Positions 8,790-18,360 are shown, numbered from the stretch's first letter. The stretch is DNA of 64,000 nucleotides from Deltaproteobacteria bacterium (GCA_016218725.1 JACRDB010000097.1:39654-103653), one strand, 5' to 3'. The notes: generated by a model from the sequence alone, not told the origin. Made by a program: numbers and translations.

Positions 8790-9497
8790 TCAGTCGTAGC
8801 GCTCCGTGTGGATCCTCTCGCGCGGAAACCCGAGAGCCTCCTTCAGCACCCTCCGGGCCTCCTTGATCATCCCCGTGAGACCACACACGTACGCGTCGCA
8901 CAGCCCCAGCTCGGACACCAGCGCCGGGAAATGCGTCTGGACATATCCTGTCCTCCCAGCCCAGGCCCCCGCTGGGCGCGACAGGGTGGGCTCGAAGCGC
9001 ACGTTGGGGTGGGTCCTGGCGAGGCCCTGGAGCTCCTCGCGGTAGAGCAGGTCTTCCTCCGTGCGCACCCCGAGGAGGAGCGTAAAGCGCGTCGGGTCCC
9101 CCGCGGCGAGGCGCGCCCGGAGCATGGACCGGAGGGGGCACAGCCCCGTGCCCGTGGCCACCAGGAGCACCGGCCTCGGGAGCGGGTCGGGCATGGTGAA
9201 GAAGCCCTGGGCGTGGGTGATGGTGAGCGAGTCCCCTACCTTCAACGCATGGAGAAAAGCGCTGCCGGGGCCTCCCTCCACGCGGGTCACGGCCAGCTCG
9301 AAGCAGCCGTCCTCCCGGGGCTCCGAGGCGATGGAGTAGGACCGCGCCAGGGGGTCCGGGTGGCCCTCCCGAGGCATCCGTAGGGACACCCACTGCCCGG
9401 GCACGAAGCTGAACCCGGGGCCCGGATCCAGGGTGAGCTCTCGCACCCAGGGGGTGAGGTCCCTCGCCGCGCGAAGGGTGGCCGTGCGGAAGGGCAT
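8790..9497 (-). CDS. Ferredoxin-NADP reductase-like flavoprotein
   Basis: This 235-aa enzyme has the FNR fold: an FAD-binding beta barrel with RSYSIASEP, where R-x-Y-S contacts FAD, then an NAD(P)-binding domain beginning VLLVATGTGLCPLRSML and a C-terminal CGLTGMIKEARRVL segment. It has no fused 2Fe-2S or haem domain, so it likely passes electrons between NAD(P)H and a separate ferredoxin or flavodoxin. It starts at an ATG sharing one base with the stop of the upstream metalloprotease gene (TGATG), implying coupling. Why an intracellular reductase follows a secreted protease is unclear. Confidence 0.88.
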   Translation of the reverse strand: MPFRTATLRAARDLTPWVRELTLDPGPGFSFVPGQWVSLRMPREGHPDPLARSYSIASEPREDGCFELAVTRVEGGPGSAFLHALKVGDSLTITHAQGFFTMPDPLPRPVLLVATGTGLCPLRSMLRARLAAGDPTRFTLLLGVRTEEDLLYREELQGLARTHPNVRFEPTLSRPAGAWAGRTGYVQTHFPALVSELGLCDAYVCGLTGMIKEARRVLKEALGFPRERIHTERYD

Positions 9498-11041
9498 CAA
9501 CGCCGAGGTGGAGCGCCCGAAGCGGGCCGTCGGCGCCGGAGGGCGAGGCCCAGGGCCAGCGCCCCGAGGGCCGCGAGCCCCCGCGAGGGCACTCCGCCCG
9601 GCACCGCGCAGCCGCACCCCGGCGCGGTCCCGAAGCCCCCGCCCCCGACGCCAGGGCCTCCGTCGGCGCCGCCGTCGTCCGTGGGCCCGGCCTCCGGGAG
9701 CACCACGTCTTCAACGTCCGTGGGAGGGGGCAGCCCGCCGGTGTCCGCGCGCGGCGCGCCGCTGTCCGTGGGCGGCGGTGGCGGCGGTGGTGGCGGTGGC
9801 GGTGGTGGCGGCATGCCCGCGTCCGTGGACGGGCAGGTGTTGGTGCCCGGGATGCAGAGGCTGAGACCCGGGGAGGTGGTCATGGCGCAGCGGTAGCCCC
9901 GGGGGCAGCCGCAGTCGTCCGCGCAGCGCTGCGTGCAGAACGCCGCGGCGCCGGACACGGAGACGCAGGGACCGCCGGAGGAGCAGTCCGTGCCGCGGGT
10001 GCAGCGCTCTCCAAAAGACGCCATGCCGGGCGTCGAGCCCGTGCAGTCCCCGGGGACCCAGGCCCAGCCCGAGGCGCAAGCGGTCGCAGTGGGGCCCGTG
10101 GCGGTGCCCGAGAGGCAGCGGTTGCTCGCCCCGCACCAGCCGCAGCCTCCCATCGGGGCGCAGGTGGCGCAGGTGTTGGCCGCGGCGGTGCAGCGGTCCG
10201 TGGGAGGGCCCCCGTCCATCGGGGGCGGCGGCGGCGGCGTGGCGCGGCAATCCGAAGGGTTCCAGGCCCAGCCCGACGCGCAGGCCACGCCAGAGGGGCC
10301 CGTGGGCGAGCCCGACAGGCACCGCCCGGTGGCGCCGCAGAAGCCGCAGCCGTCCATCGGGGTGCAGCCCTCGCAGGTGGTGGCCGACGCGCACGGATCC
10401 GGCGGAGGGCCCCCATCGGGGATCACCCCCCCGGAGGGGTAGAGCGTACACACCCCGGTGGTGTCGTCCCCCGCGAGCATGCGCACGAGGCCCCCGGAGT
10501 ACGACGGGAACATGATCGCCCCGCGCACGGAGGTGTGCCCCAGGCCCAGGAAATGGCCCTCCTCGTGCGTGGCGATGGACTGCGCGTCCACGAAGCCCGA
10601 GCTCCCGGTGGTGTTCCACCGGAAGCCCACGTTGTTGAAATTGATGTCCGAGTCCACGATGAACGACCCGCGGGACACGTTGAGCGTCACCCCGATGGCC
10701 ACCCGCGAGTCCCCGAGCTCCGCGGGCCACGCGCCGGACACCCAGAAGAGGGAGTTCTCCCCGTCGGAGCTGGACCCCCGGGTGGTGGCCGTCTCCCCGA
10801 GGTACATCGTCCGGAAGCGCGTGCAGGAGGGCGCCTCCCAGGCCGCAAACCCTTGCTGGGCCGCGTTTCGCGCGCCGTCGGCCCCCAGCGTCGACGGCGC
10901 CGAGGCGGAGTTCACCCGGTAGCGCACCGGGAAGCCCGCGGGGTTCCAGGTGGCCCCCTGACGGGTCCAGCCCAGGGCCTCCGTGGACAGGAGCCCCACC
11001 CAGGGGACGAGCCAGAAGGCCGCGCGTCTGGCGCCGCTCAT
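9497..11041 (-). CDS. Secreted matrixin-type zinc metalloprotease with Cys-rich modules and MYXO-CTERM
   Basis: This 514-aa protein has an N-terminal signal peptide (to about residue 24) and a metalloprotease domain with HEEGHFLGLGH, the HExxHxxGxxH zinc site of matrixins, followed by a Met-turn candidate AIMFPSYSGG. Two similar Cys-rich modules of about 55 residues follow, containing DGCGFCGATGRCL and GGCGWCGASNRCL, which resemble PSI-type modules. A third Cys-rich stretch, a run of 14 prolines, and a tail with GCGCAVPGG, a hydrophobic helix and RRRR complete it. The tail is a MYXO-CTERM-like sorting signal for surface anchoring. It overlaps the upstream gene by ATGA. Degradation of extracellular protein is likely. 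Confidence 0.88.
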   Translation of the reverse strand: MSGARRAAFWLVPWVGLLSTEALGWTRQGATWNPAGFPVRYRVNSASAPSTLGADGARNAAQQGFAAWEAPSCTRFRTMYLGETATTRGSSSDGENSLFWVSGAWPAELGDSRVAIGVTLNVSRGSFIVDSDINFNNVGFRWNTTGSSGFVDAQSIATHEEGHFLGLGHTSVRGAIMFPSYSGGLVRMLAGDDTTGVCTLYPSGGVIPDGGPPPDPCASATTCEGCTPMDGCGFCGATGRCLSGSPTGPSGVACASGWAWNPSDCRATPPPPPPMDGGPPTDRCTAAANTCATCAPMGGCGWCGASNRCLSGTATGPTATACASGWAWVPGDCTGSTPGMASFGERCTRGTDCSSGGPCVSVSGAAAFCTQRCADDCGCPRGYRCAMTTSPGLSLCIPGTNTCPSTDAGMPPPPPPPPPPPPPPTDSGAPRADTGGLPPPTDVEDVVLPEAGPTDDGGADGGPGVGGGGFGTAPGCGCAVPGGVPSRGLAALGALALGLALRRRRPASGAPPRR

Positions 11042-11622
11042 CGAGCACCCCGCGCGCGCTGCGACACCGCGTCCAACAGCCGGTACAGGGGCTCCGGTGG
11101 CTCGTCGCCGGCCTCCACGTAGACCATCCGGTCACCCTGCGGGACCGCGAAGGTCACGTCCTCGAAGCTGCGCTGCACGGTCACCGCCCCCTGGGCGTCC
11201 CGACCCACGGCGAAGGCGCTCTGGCTCATCGCCGTGAGGTACACCACGTCCCCGGCGCCCCGCCGGAGGAAGAGCACGTACTCCCCACCGCGGGTGAGGC
11301 GGGCGTCCCCCGGCACCTGGAGGGTGTCCCCGCCGACGGTGCCCCCGAACTGCCGGAGCACCACCCCGGCCGGCCCCTGGCCCTTGAGGTACGCCAACAC
11401 CCGCAGGCGGCTCAGGGTGATGATCCGCGTGCCGTCCTCGTTCCAGCGCGCGCCCTGGCCCTCGACCACGCAGCGCACCACCAGCTCCGCCCGGTCGATA
11501 AGCTCCGCCCGGGAGAGCCTCACCATCACCGTGGCCTCCGCCACGGGCGCCGCCAGCGCCAGGGCGGCCACGAGCGCCAGCGAGCTCAACCACGACCGTC
11601 CACGACGAAGAAGCACAAGCAT
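11038..11622 (-). CDS. Secreted hypothetical protein upstream of the metalloprotease
   Basis: This is a protein of about 194 residues with a signal peptide (basic start, hydrophobic core SLALVAALALAAP, probable cleavage after EA). The mature part begins TVMVRLSRAELIDRAELVVR and has a beta-rich body with GEYVLFLRR. I know no function; similar secreted proteins often sit beside matrixin genes in myxobacteria, which I recall but cannot check here. AGGAGG directly abuts the ATG at 11622, so the GTG two codons later (11616) may be the true start. It leads the four-gene operon ending at 7248. Confidence 0.68.
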   Translation of the reverse strand: MLVLLRRGRSWLSSLALVAALALAAPVAEATVMVRLSRAELIDRAELVVRCVVEGQGARWNEDGTRIITLSRLRVLAYLKGQGPAGVVLRQFGGTVGGDTLQVPGDARLTRGGEYVLFLRRGAGDVVYLTAMSQSAFAVGRDAQGAVTVQRSFEDVTFAVPQGDRMVYVEAGDEPPEPLYRLLDAVSQRARGAR

Positions 11623-11845
11623 CCTCCTGAAAGGAACCGAAAGTACGCCCGTCCAGCGGGTGGCGTAGTTTGGACGCTCCCCCCGGGGGGTCGTCAACTG
11701 GGGCGCTACAACCGCAGGCAGCGGGCACCATCGCCAATGTAGGTGGATGTAGTCATGTCCCCGGAAGATTGCGCAGCGGGCACCGTTGACGCGGCGTTCG
11801 GGGTGGTTTTCCATCGCGGCTCGCGACCTTCACGGAGGAAGATCC

Positions 11846-12046
11846 ATGCGCATGATTCAGTACGGGGACGAGGGCAGCACGGTGCGGGAGCTCCAGCAGG
11901 CGCTGGTGGACAACGGCTACGACATTGACGTGGACGGAGATTTTGGCCCCGCCACGGACGCGGCGGTGAAGGATTTCCAGAGTTCCAACGGCCTGGACGC
12001 GGACGGCGTGGTGGGCCCCAACACGTGGGCGGCGTTGGGATTCTGA
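11846..12046 (+). CDS. Free-standing peptidoglycan-binding domain protein (PG_binding_1)
   Basis: This 66-aa protein consists of one peptidoglycan-binding domain and nothing else. It begins MRMIQYGDEGSTVRELQQAL, and the body carries the family signature DGDFGPATDAAVKDFQ ... GLDADGVVGPNTWAAL. The ATG at 11846 is preceded by GGAGGAAGA. There is no signal peptide or catalytic domain, so export is not evident. Similar single-domain proteins occur in phage and contractile-injection contexts and as spare binding modules. Nearby genes give no clue. A short GC-rich hairpin (CCCCGTCGGGG, about 12060-12070) follows. Confidence 0.85.
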   Translation: MRMIQYGDEGSTVRELQQALVDNGYDIDVDGDFGPATDAAVKDFQSSNGLDADGVVGPNTWAALGF

Positions 12047-12124
12047 TTTCGTGAACGACCCCGTCGGGGGTAACATCTGGGACAGGCGCGGTGGCTGACG
12101 GCGACCGCAAAGGGGTACCTGCCC

Positions 12125-13414
12125 GTGGACGAGAGGCTTCTCATCGAGGTCGCCCTGCACCTGGGCGGCACCCTGGACCTGGGGAGCCTCCTGCGCCGCG
12201 TGGTGGACAGCGCGGTGAAGCTCCTGAACGCCGAGCGCGCGCTCCTGGCGCTGGTGGACGACGCCGGGCGCCTGGAGCAGGTGGTCACGCACAACCTCAC
12301 CTGGGAGGGGCCCGGGACCCCGCTGCCCATCTCCCACGGGCTCTTTGAAGAGGTCCTCCGCCGCGGGGCGCCGGTGTTCGTGAACAACGCCGCCGTGGAC
12401 GCGCAGTTCAGCCGCAACGCCAGCGTGCGCGCCCTGGGCCTGCGGATGATCCTGGGGATGCCCGTGGTGTCCCGCGGGCGCGTAGTCGCCGTGCTCTACA
12501 CGGACAGCCGCATCGCAGCTACCACGGAGCGGGGCTTGAGGTTGGAGACCCTCCGGGCCCTGGTCGCCATGACCGCCACAGCCGTGGAGAACGCCAGGCT
12601 CTTCGAGGAGCAGGAGCAGCGCGCCTACCTCCTGGCCCACATGGTGCACGACCTGCGCACCCCGCTGTCCATCATTCGCCTGAGCGCCCAGGAGCTCCTC
12701 CGGAGCCCGGAGACGGACCGCGAGACCCGGGAGGAGATCGTCCAGGACATCACCGACGGGGTGCGCCGGCTGGAGCTGCTCATCGACAGCAGCATGGCCC
12801 TGGCCCGGATGAAGGCCAACCTCGGCGACGCGCCCGTGGACGTGGACCTCGCGGGGCTCCTGCGGGACCACGCCCGGAGGCTCAAGCCCCTCGCCACCGC
12901 GCGCTCCACCCGCATCGAGGTGACCCTCCAGGGTGACCTCCCCCCGCTGCGCACCTACCGCGAGCGCCTGGAGGCCGTGCTGGACAACCTGGTCTTCAAC
13001 GCCATCAAGTACGCCACGCCGAACACCGCGATCCGGGTGTCCGCGGGGCCCCTCCAGCCCGGCGCCCTCGCGGACTCCAGGCCCTCGACGCCGGGCCCCG
13101 GGCTCTTCCTCCAGTCGGACACCCTTTCTCCCGCCAGGGGCACCGCCTTCCTGGCCGTCACCGTCGAGAACGCCTGCGCCGGACTGCCGGAGGAGCTCCT
13201 GGCCAGGCTCTTCCAGCCCTTCGCCCGCGGCGATGGGAACGCCTCCGAGCACCGCTCCAACGGTTTTGGGCTCGTCATCGTCGCCGAGTGTGTGCGCTCC
13301 ATGGGCGGCAGTGTCTGGGCCACCCCCGCGGAGTCCGGGGGGGCCTGCTTCACCTTCACCCTCCCGGTCGAGAGCCTGGTGGTCTCCGCGTCGCTGCGCC
13401 CGCTGGGATCTTAG
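12125..13414 (+). CDS. GAF-domain histidine kinase
   Basis: This 429-aa cytoplasmic sensor kinase starts at GTG. A GAF domain spans about residues 5-160 (ending TATAVENARLFEEQ). The dimerisation region contains LLAHMVHDLRTPLSIIRLSA with the His near 175. The ATPase part has the N-box DNLVFNAIKYATPN and the G-box NGFGLVIVAEC. There is no membrane segment, so the signal is cytoplasmic, perhaps a small ligand or redox state bound by GAF. No response regulator is adjacent. The following FAD monooxygenase and kinase-ATPase genes are on the same strand. Confidence 0.92.
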   Translation: MDERLLIEVALHLGGTLDLGSLLRRVVDSAVKLLNAERALLALVDDAGRLEQVVTHNLTWEGPGTPLPISHGLFEEVLRRGAPVFVNNAAVDAQFSRNASVRALGLRMILGMPVVSRGRVVAVLYTDSRIAATTERGLRLETLRALVAMTATAVENARLFEEQEQRAYLLAHMVHDLRTPLSIIRLSAQELLRSPETDRETREEIVQDITDGVRRLELLIDSSMALARMKANLGDAPVDVDLAGLLRDHARRLKPLATARSTRIEVTLQGDLPPLRTYRERLEAVLDNLVFNAIKYATPNTAIRVSAGPLQPGALADSRPSTPGPGLFLQSDTLSPARGTAFLAVTVENACAGLPEELLARLFQPFARGDGNASEHRSNGFGLVIVAECVRSMGGSVWATPAESGGACFTFTLPVESLVVSASLRPLGS

Positions 13415-13432
13415 GGTATCTTCGCGGCGCGG

Positions 13433-14581
13433 ATGTTGCCCGTCCAGATCATCGGCGCTGGCGTCGCGGGCCTCGCCCTGGCGCGCGCCCTGCGCCTGCG
13501 GGGTGTTCACGCCCAGGTCCACGAGCGCGCCCCGCACCTGCGCGCCGAGGGCGGCGTGCTCACCCTGTGGTCCAACGGCGTGGGCGCCCTCGGGGCCCTC
13601 GGGATCGATCCCCTGAGGGACCGCCGCGCCATCCATCTTGAGCGCGCCACGCTCTGGTCCTCCCGCGGTGAGCGCCTGGCGGACATCCCCGTCGGGGACC
13701 TCGGTCGCCGCCTCGGGAGCCCCAGCGTGGTGGTGCGCCGGAGCGAGCTCCTCGCGCTCCTGGCCGAGGGGCTCCCGCCCGAGGACCTCACCCTCGGCGT
13801 CACCGTGGACGCCCTGCGCCACACGGACCTCGGCGCCGAGGTGCGCTTCACCGCCGGCTCCGTGGCCTCGGGCCGCGCCGTGGTCGGCGCCGACGGGCTC
13901 CACTCGGTCGTGCGAAGCTGCCTCGTGGGCGAGGAGCCGCCGCGCGCAGCCAACCAGGACTGCTGGCTCGGGGTCGTCCAGGGCGACCCCGGCGATGGTC
14001 CCCCGGAGGGCACGACCTTCGGCGTGGTCGGGCAAGGGCGGCGCTTCTGGCTGGCCAACGCGGGCCGCGGGGAGCTCCACTGGTACGCCATCGTCGGCGG
14101 CGAGCGCCGGAGCGCGGCGCGTGACCAGGGCTCCCTCGCGGAGGCGTTTCACCGCTGGCCCCACGGCGCCGAGGCGCTCATCCTCGCCACGCCCGCCGAG
14201 AGCCTCCGGGTGGTGGCCCTCCACGACCGCGCGCCCCTCCACCGCTGGAGCGAGGGGTGCGTCACCCTCGCGGGGGACGCGGCCCACGCGTGCACGCCGG
14301 ACCTCGGCCAGGGTGCCTGCCAGTCCCTGGAGAGCGCGTTGGTGCTCGCCGAGGCCCTCGCCGAGGAGCGCTCGGTCCCAGAGGCCCTGCGGCGCTACGA
14401 GCTCCAGCGCCGCACGCGGGCCCACCTGGTGCAGAGCCTGTCGCGCATGGTGTCCGACGGCAGCATGCCCGAGGACCCCGTGCGCTGCGCCCTGCGGGAC
14501 CTGTCGTGCAGGCTCACCCCCGCGGCGCGCTGGGTCGCCGCGCTGGAGCCCCTGCTCGCCCCCTCGGGGGCGCCCGGATGA
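13433..14581 (+). CDS. FAD-dependent monooxygenase (PheA/UbiH-type)
   Basis: This 382-aa flavoprotein has the dinucleotide-binding motif IIGAGVAGLALARAL near the N-terminus, the DG motif VVGADGLHSVVR about a third of the way in, and the GD motif GDAAHACTPDLGQGACQ in the C-terminal half. This set defines the aromatic-hydroxylase/UbiH group, which inserts one oxygen atom using NAD(P)H and O2. The substrate cannot be read from sequence. Its TGA overlaps the ATG of the next kinase gene (ATGA), so the two are translated together, which is an unusual pairing. Confidence 0.9.
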   Translation: MLPVQIIGAGVAGLALARALRLRGVHAQVHERAPHLRAEGGVLTLWSNGVGALGALGIDPLRDRRAIHLERATLWSSRGERLADIPVGDLGRRLGSPSVVVRRSELLALLAEGLPPEDLTLGVTVDALRHTDLGAEVRFTAGSVASGRAVVGADGLHSVVRSCLVGEEPPRAANQDCWLGVVQGDPGDGPPEGTTFGVVGQGRRFWLANAGRGELHWYAIVGGERRSAARDQGSLAEAFHRWPHGAEALILATPAESLRVVALHDRAPLHRWSEGCVTLAGDAAHACTPDLGQGACQSLESALVLAEALAEERSVPEALRRYELQRRTRAHLVQSLSRMVSDGSMPEDPVRCALRDLSCRLTPAARWVAALEPLLAPSGAPG

Positions 14582-17500
14582 GCTCCTGGGCGCGAGGCTC
14601 CCGCGTCGGGCAGCGGGTCGGCCCCGACGGGCGCTTCGAGCTCCTGGGCGAGCTCGGCGAGGGCGGCTCCGCCGTGGTGTACCGCGCCATGGACCGCGCC
14701 CTCGGCCGGGCGGTGGCCCTGAAAGCCCTGCCCGACTCGGTCTCCAACGACCCGGCGCAGCAGTACTACCTCCGCCGGGAGTTCCGCTCCCGCGCGGACC
14801 TCAACCACGCCAACCTGGTCACCTTCCACGAGCTCGTGGTGGACGAGGCCCTCACGTTCTTCACCATGGACCTGGTGGACGGCGCGGACCTCCTCTCCTT
14901 TGTCCGCGAGGGCCACTCGGGCCCCGAGGCCCTGCGCCGCGCGCCCCCCTGGGCCCGCGCCGCGTGGGGCGCCCGGGAGATCGTCGCGGGGCTCCTGGCG
15001 CTCCACGGGGCCGGGCTCGTGCATCGTGACCTCAAGCCCGCCAACGTGCGCATGAGCGCCGAGGGCCGCCTGGTCATCCTGGACTTCGGCCTGGCCCTGC
15101 CCATCACCAACCGCGACGCGCGGCACTCGGAGGTTGATCTCACCGCGGGCACCCCGCGGTTCATGGCCCCGGACATCGCCATGAGCGACCAGCCGGGCCC
15201 CCCGGCGGACTTCTACAGCCTCGGCGTGCTGCTCTGTGACGCCCTCGAGGGCGAGCTCGCCGAGCGCTCCCTCGGGGGGCTCTTCTTCACCACGGTACGC
15301 AGCACCGCGGACCGCTGCACCCTCCCGAGTTACGTCCCGGAGCTCCTTCGGGACCTGGTCCAGCGCCTCCTGGATCCGTCCCCCGAGGCCCGCGCCGACG
15401 CCCGCGCGGTGCTCTCCACCGTGGACCGCGCACTGACCGAGCTCACCCCCTCGGTGGTCGGGCCCGGGCCCTCGCTGGTCCCGCTGGCCACCCGCGCCGC
15501 CAACCTCTGGCAAATCGATGTGCCCTTCGAGGGCCGGCGGGCGGAGCTCCGCGCCCTCTACGGCGCGCTGGAGCGCGCCGCCCGGGGAGCCTCGCCCACG
15601 GTGGTGCTGTGCACCGGTGCCTCGGGCCACGGCAAGACCGAGCTCCTCGGGCACTTCCTCGCGGGCCTCGGGAACACCGCTACGGTGCTCTGCCTCCGGG
15701 GGCGTTGCCACCCACAGGAGACCGTGCCCTTCAAGGCCCTGGACGCCTTGATGGACGGCATGGCCCGCTTCCTCGGGAACCTCCCGCCCGAGGAGCTCCC
15801 GGACCCGGTCCCCGAGGCCCTCCTCAAGCTCTTCCCCGTGCTGGGCGTCGCACTCCCCACGCAGGCGGACCCGAAGGGCCCCGTGGACCCGCGGGAGCTG
15901 CGCCGCCAGGGCGCCCTCGCCCTGCGCGCCTTCCTGGAGCGCCTCGCCACCCGGTGGAAGCTCATCCTCTGGGTGGATGACCTCCAGTGGGGCGACGAAG
16001 ACAGCCTCGCCCTTCTGCGCGCGGTGCTCTGCGAGGGCCCCCCGCTGCCCTCCCTCTGGCTCTTCTCCTGGCGCCTGGAGGACGACGCCCGCGCACAGCT
16101 CCCAAGCGCCCTGCGCGCCCACCTCGGCGCCGCCGCCCTGGACGTCACCGAGCTCCCCGTGGGTCCCATGAGCGCCGCGGACCTCGGGCGCATCGCCCGG
16201 AGAATGCTGCTCCCGTCCCCGTCCCGGGACCAGCTCGCCCAGCAGCTCGCAGAGTCCGCCGGGGGGTCGCCGTTCTTGCTTACAATGTGGTCAAGGTACG
16301 TACAGAACCTTACACCAGGGGGCTTGTCGGATGATGACCTGCCCAAGGCCCTTGGGGAGCTCCTGGCGGCGAGCCTGGAGGCGCTGCCCGAGGGCGCCGA
16401 GGAGCTCCTGAGGCTGGTGTCCGTGGCGGGGGTGCCGGTGCCTCGGAGCGTGGTGCTCCGTGCCCACGGCCGCGGCGAGGGCGCGCGCATCGTGGTGGCG
16501 GCGCTGGGGCAGGGCTTTGTGCGGGAGACCCGCGCCGGGGAAGAGGTGCTCCTGGCGCCCTACCACGACCGGCTCCGGGAGCTGGTGCTGGAGGCCATGA
16601 GCCCCGCGGTGCGCAAGGCCCGGCACCGGGCCCTGGCGGACGCGCTGGAGGCGCACCCGGAGGCCGACCCGCGGCTCCTCCTGGAGCAGCTCCAGGCCGC
16701 CGACGAGGGGCGCCGCGCCGCGCGCTACGCCCTCCAGGCGGCCGAGCGCGCCGAGGCCGCTCTCGCGTTCCACCAGGCCGTGCGCATGTACCGCACGGCG
16801 CTGGAGCTGGAGCCCGTGGCGGGGGCCACGCTCCCGAAGGCCCGGTGGCAGTTGGAGGAGAGCCTCGCCCAGGCGCTGCTCAACGTCGGCGAGGGGAGCG
16901 AGGCGGCGGACCATTTCCTCCGGGCGGCCACGCTCCTGGAGGCGCTCGCCCGGAGCTCCGCCGGCGCGCTGCCCCACAGCGCCAGGGAGGCCCTGCACCT
17001 GCGGCGCGCGGCGGCGACGCACCTGCTTCACAACGGGCGCATGGGCGAGGGGGTCACGCTCATGCGGGGGGTGCTCCGGGACGTGGGCGTGGAGCTCCCG
17101 GAGGAGGACGGGGCGGCGCTGCGGGGGGCGCTCCTTGGGCGCATGCGCTTCCTGGCCCGGAGCATCCGCGCCACGCACGCGCCGCTGCCGCCGGGGGAGC
17201 ACGACCGCATGGAGGCTTGCTGGAGCGCGTGCTCGGGCTTCGGGCTCCTGCGGCCGCTCCTGGCCGACGCGGTGAGCGTGGCGAACCTCCAGCGCACGCT
17301 CACCTACGGCGACCCGTCGCAGCTGTGCCGCGCCCTGGGCTTCGAGGCCAGCTTCGAGGCCTCCCTGGGCGGGAGCTTCCTGCGGTGGCATGCGCACCGG
17401 CTCCTGGACCACGCCTTCGCCTTCGCGGAGCGCTCCGGGGCGCCGTACGACCGCGCCTGGACGCTGTTCTCCGCGGGCATCATCGCCTTCGTGGAGGTGC

Positions 17501-18360
17501 GCTGGCGCAGCGCCCGGGCCCTCTGCGACGAGGCCGTGGAGCTCTTCCGCGGGCGCTGCAAGGGCGCCTTCTGGGAGGTCGTCCTGGCGGAGGCCTTCGC
17601 CCTCACGGCGCGGGCCTACGAGGGGGACCTGCGGGCCGTGCGGCAGCGGCAGCGCGAGGCCATCGCCTCGGCGGAGGCGCGGGGCGACCGCTTCGGCGCC
17701 ACGCACCTGCGGCTCGGCACACCGTCCCTGCACCTGGTGGCCGCGGGCGAGGCCGCGCGCGCCGTGACGGAGCTCGACGACGCCATCGCCCCGTGGCCGA
17801 CGCAGTCGTTCCTGACGCAGCACTACCTGCACCTGCTCGCGGTGGTGCAGGCGCTCCTGGCCCAGGCCAGGGTGTCCGAAGCCCGGCGCCGCGTGGAGGA
17901 GGCCTGGCCCCGGATCGAGTCCGCGGGCTGGCTCCGGATGGAGTTCGCCCGCGGGGAGCTCCTGCACCTTCGCGGCCGGGTCGCCGTGGCGGAGGCCCTG
18001 GAGTCGCGCTCCCCGCGGGCGCAGTGGGCCGAGGTGGAGCGCTGCGTCGCAGGCATCGATGGCACGGCGCTGCCGTGGAGCGGGCCCCTGGCGGCGACGC
18101 TCCGGGCGGCCCTGCGGTGGCAACGGGGGGACCGCTCGGGCGCGGTCAAGACCCTGGTCGGGGCCGTGGGCGCCTACCGCACGGCGGAGATGCACCTGCA
18201 CGCCGAGACCCTGGAGGCGCAGGTCGCCGAGCTCGCCCCCTCGGCGGAGGCGCGGGGCCGGGGCCAGGTGGCCCGGGCCTGGCTCGGGGAGCACGGCGTC
18301 GAGGCCCCCGGGGCGCTGGCGCGCGCGCTCCTGCCGGGGTTCCCGTCGCTCAAGGGATGA
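14578..18360 (+). CDS. Ser/Thr kinase fused to AAA/STAND-type ATPase and helical repeats (PknK-like)
   Basis: This is a 1260-aa multidomain regulator. A kinase domain occupies residues 18 to about 290: GEGGSAVVYRA, catalytic loop HRDLKPANV at about 149, DFG at about 169, and APD in place of the usual APE. An ATPase module follows, with Walker A GASGHGKTE near 347-355 and Walker B LILWVDDLQWGDED near 462-475. The remaining 600 residues are Ala/Leu-rich helices in the pattern of TPR-like repeats. This is the organisation of PknK/AcoK-type kinase-ATPases but without a C-terminal LuxR DNA-binding domain. It overlaps the monooxygenase gene (ATGA) and converges with the FAD-oxidoreductase gene, sharing 11 bases at the ends. 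Confidence 0.9.
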   Translation: MSSWARGSRVGQRVGPDGRFELLGELGEGGSAVVYRAMDRALGRAVALKALPDSVSNDPAQQYYLRREFRSRADLNHANLVTFHELVVDEALTFFTMDLVDGADLLSFVREGHSGPEALRRAPPWARAAWGAREIVAGLLALHGAGLVHRDLKPANVRMSAEGRLVILDFGLALPITNRDARHSEVDLTAGTPRFMAPDIAMSDQPGPPADFYSLGVLLCDALEGELAERSLGGLFFTTVRSTADRCTLPSYVPELLRDLVQRLLDPSPEARADARAVLSTVDRALTELTPSVVGPGPSLVPLATRAANLWQIDVPFEGRRAELRALYGALERAARGASPTVVLCTGASGHGKTELLGHFLAGLGNTATVLCLRGRCHPQETVPFKALDALMDGMARFLGNLPPEELPDPVPEALLKLFPVLGVALPTQADPKGPVDPRELRRQGALALRAFLERLATRWKLILWVDDLQWGDEDSLALLRAVLCEGPPLPSLWLFSWRLEDDARAQLPSALRAHLGAAALDVTELPVGPMSAADLGRIARRMLLPSPSRDQLAQQLAESAGGSPFLLTMWSRYVQNLTPGGLSDDDLPKALGELLAASLEALPEGAEELLRLVSVAGVPVPRSVVLRAHGRGEGARIVVAALGQGFVRETRAGEEVLLAPYHDRLRELVLEAMSPAVRKARHRALADALEAHPEADPRLLLEQLQAADEGRRAARYALQAAERAEAALAFHQAVRMYRTALELEPVAGATLPKARWQLEESLAQALLNVGEGSEAADHFLRAATLLEALARSSAGALPHSAREALHLRRAAATHLLHNGRMGEGVTLMRGVLRDVGVELPEEDGAALRGALLGRMRFLARSIRATHAPLPPGEHDRMEACWSACSGFGLLRPLLADAVSVANLQRTLTYGDPSQLCRALGFEASFEASLGGSFLRWHAHRLLDHAFAFAERSGAPYDRAWTLFSAGIIAFVEVRWRSARALCDEAVELFRGRCKGAFWEVVLAEAFALTARAYEGDLRAVRQRQREAIASAEARGDRFGATHLRLGTPSLHLVAAGEAARAVTELDDAIAPWPTQSFLTQHYLHLLAVVQALLAQARVSEARRRVEEAWPRIESAGWLRMEFARGELLHLRGRVAVAEALESRSPRAQWAEVERCVAGIDGTALPWSGPLAATLRAALRWQRGDRSGAVKTLVGAVGAYRTAEMHLHAETLEAQVAELAPSAEARGRGQVARAWLGEHGVEAPGALARALLPGFPSLKG

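Noticed and set aside
13433..18360. Defence (anti-phage) system made of the monooxygenase and kinase-ATPase
   Set aside because: The ATPase fold is shared with ordinary regulators, no nuclease or other effector is coupled, and the kinase core looks intact for signalling; evidence is insufficient.
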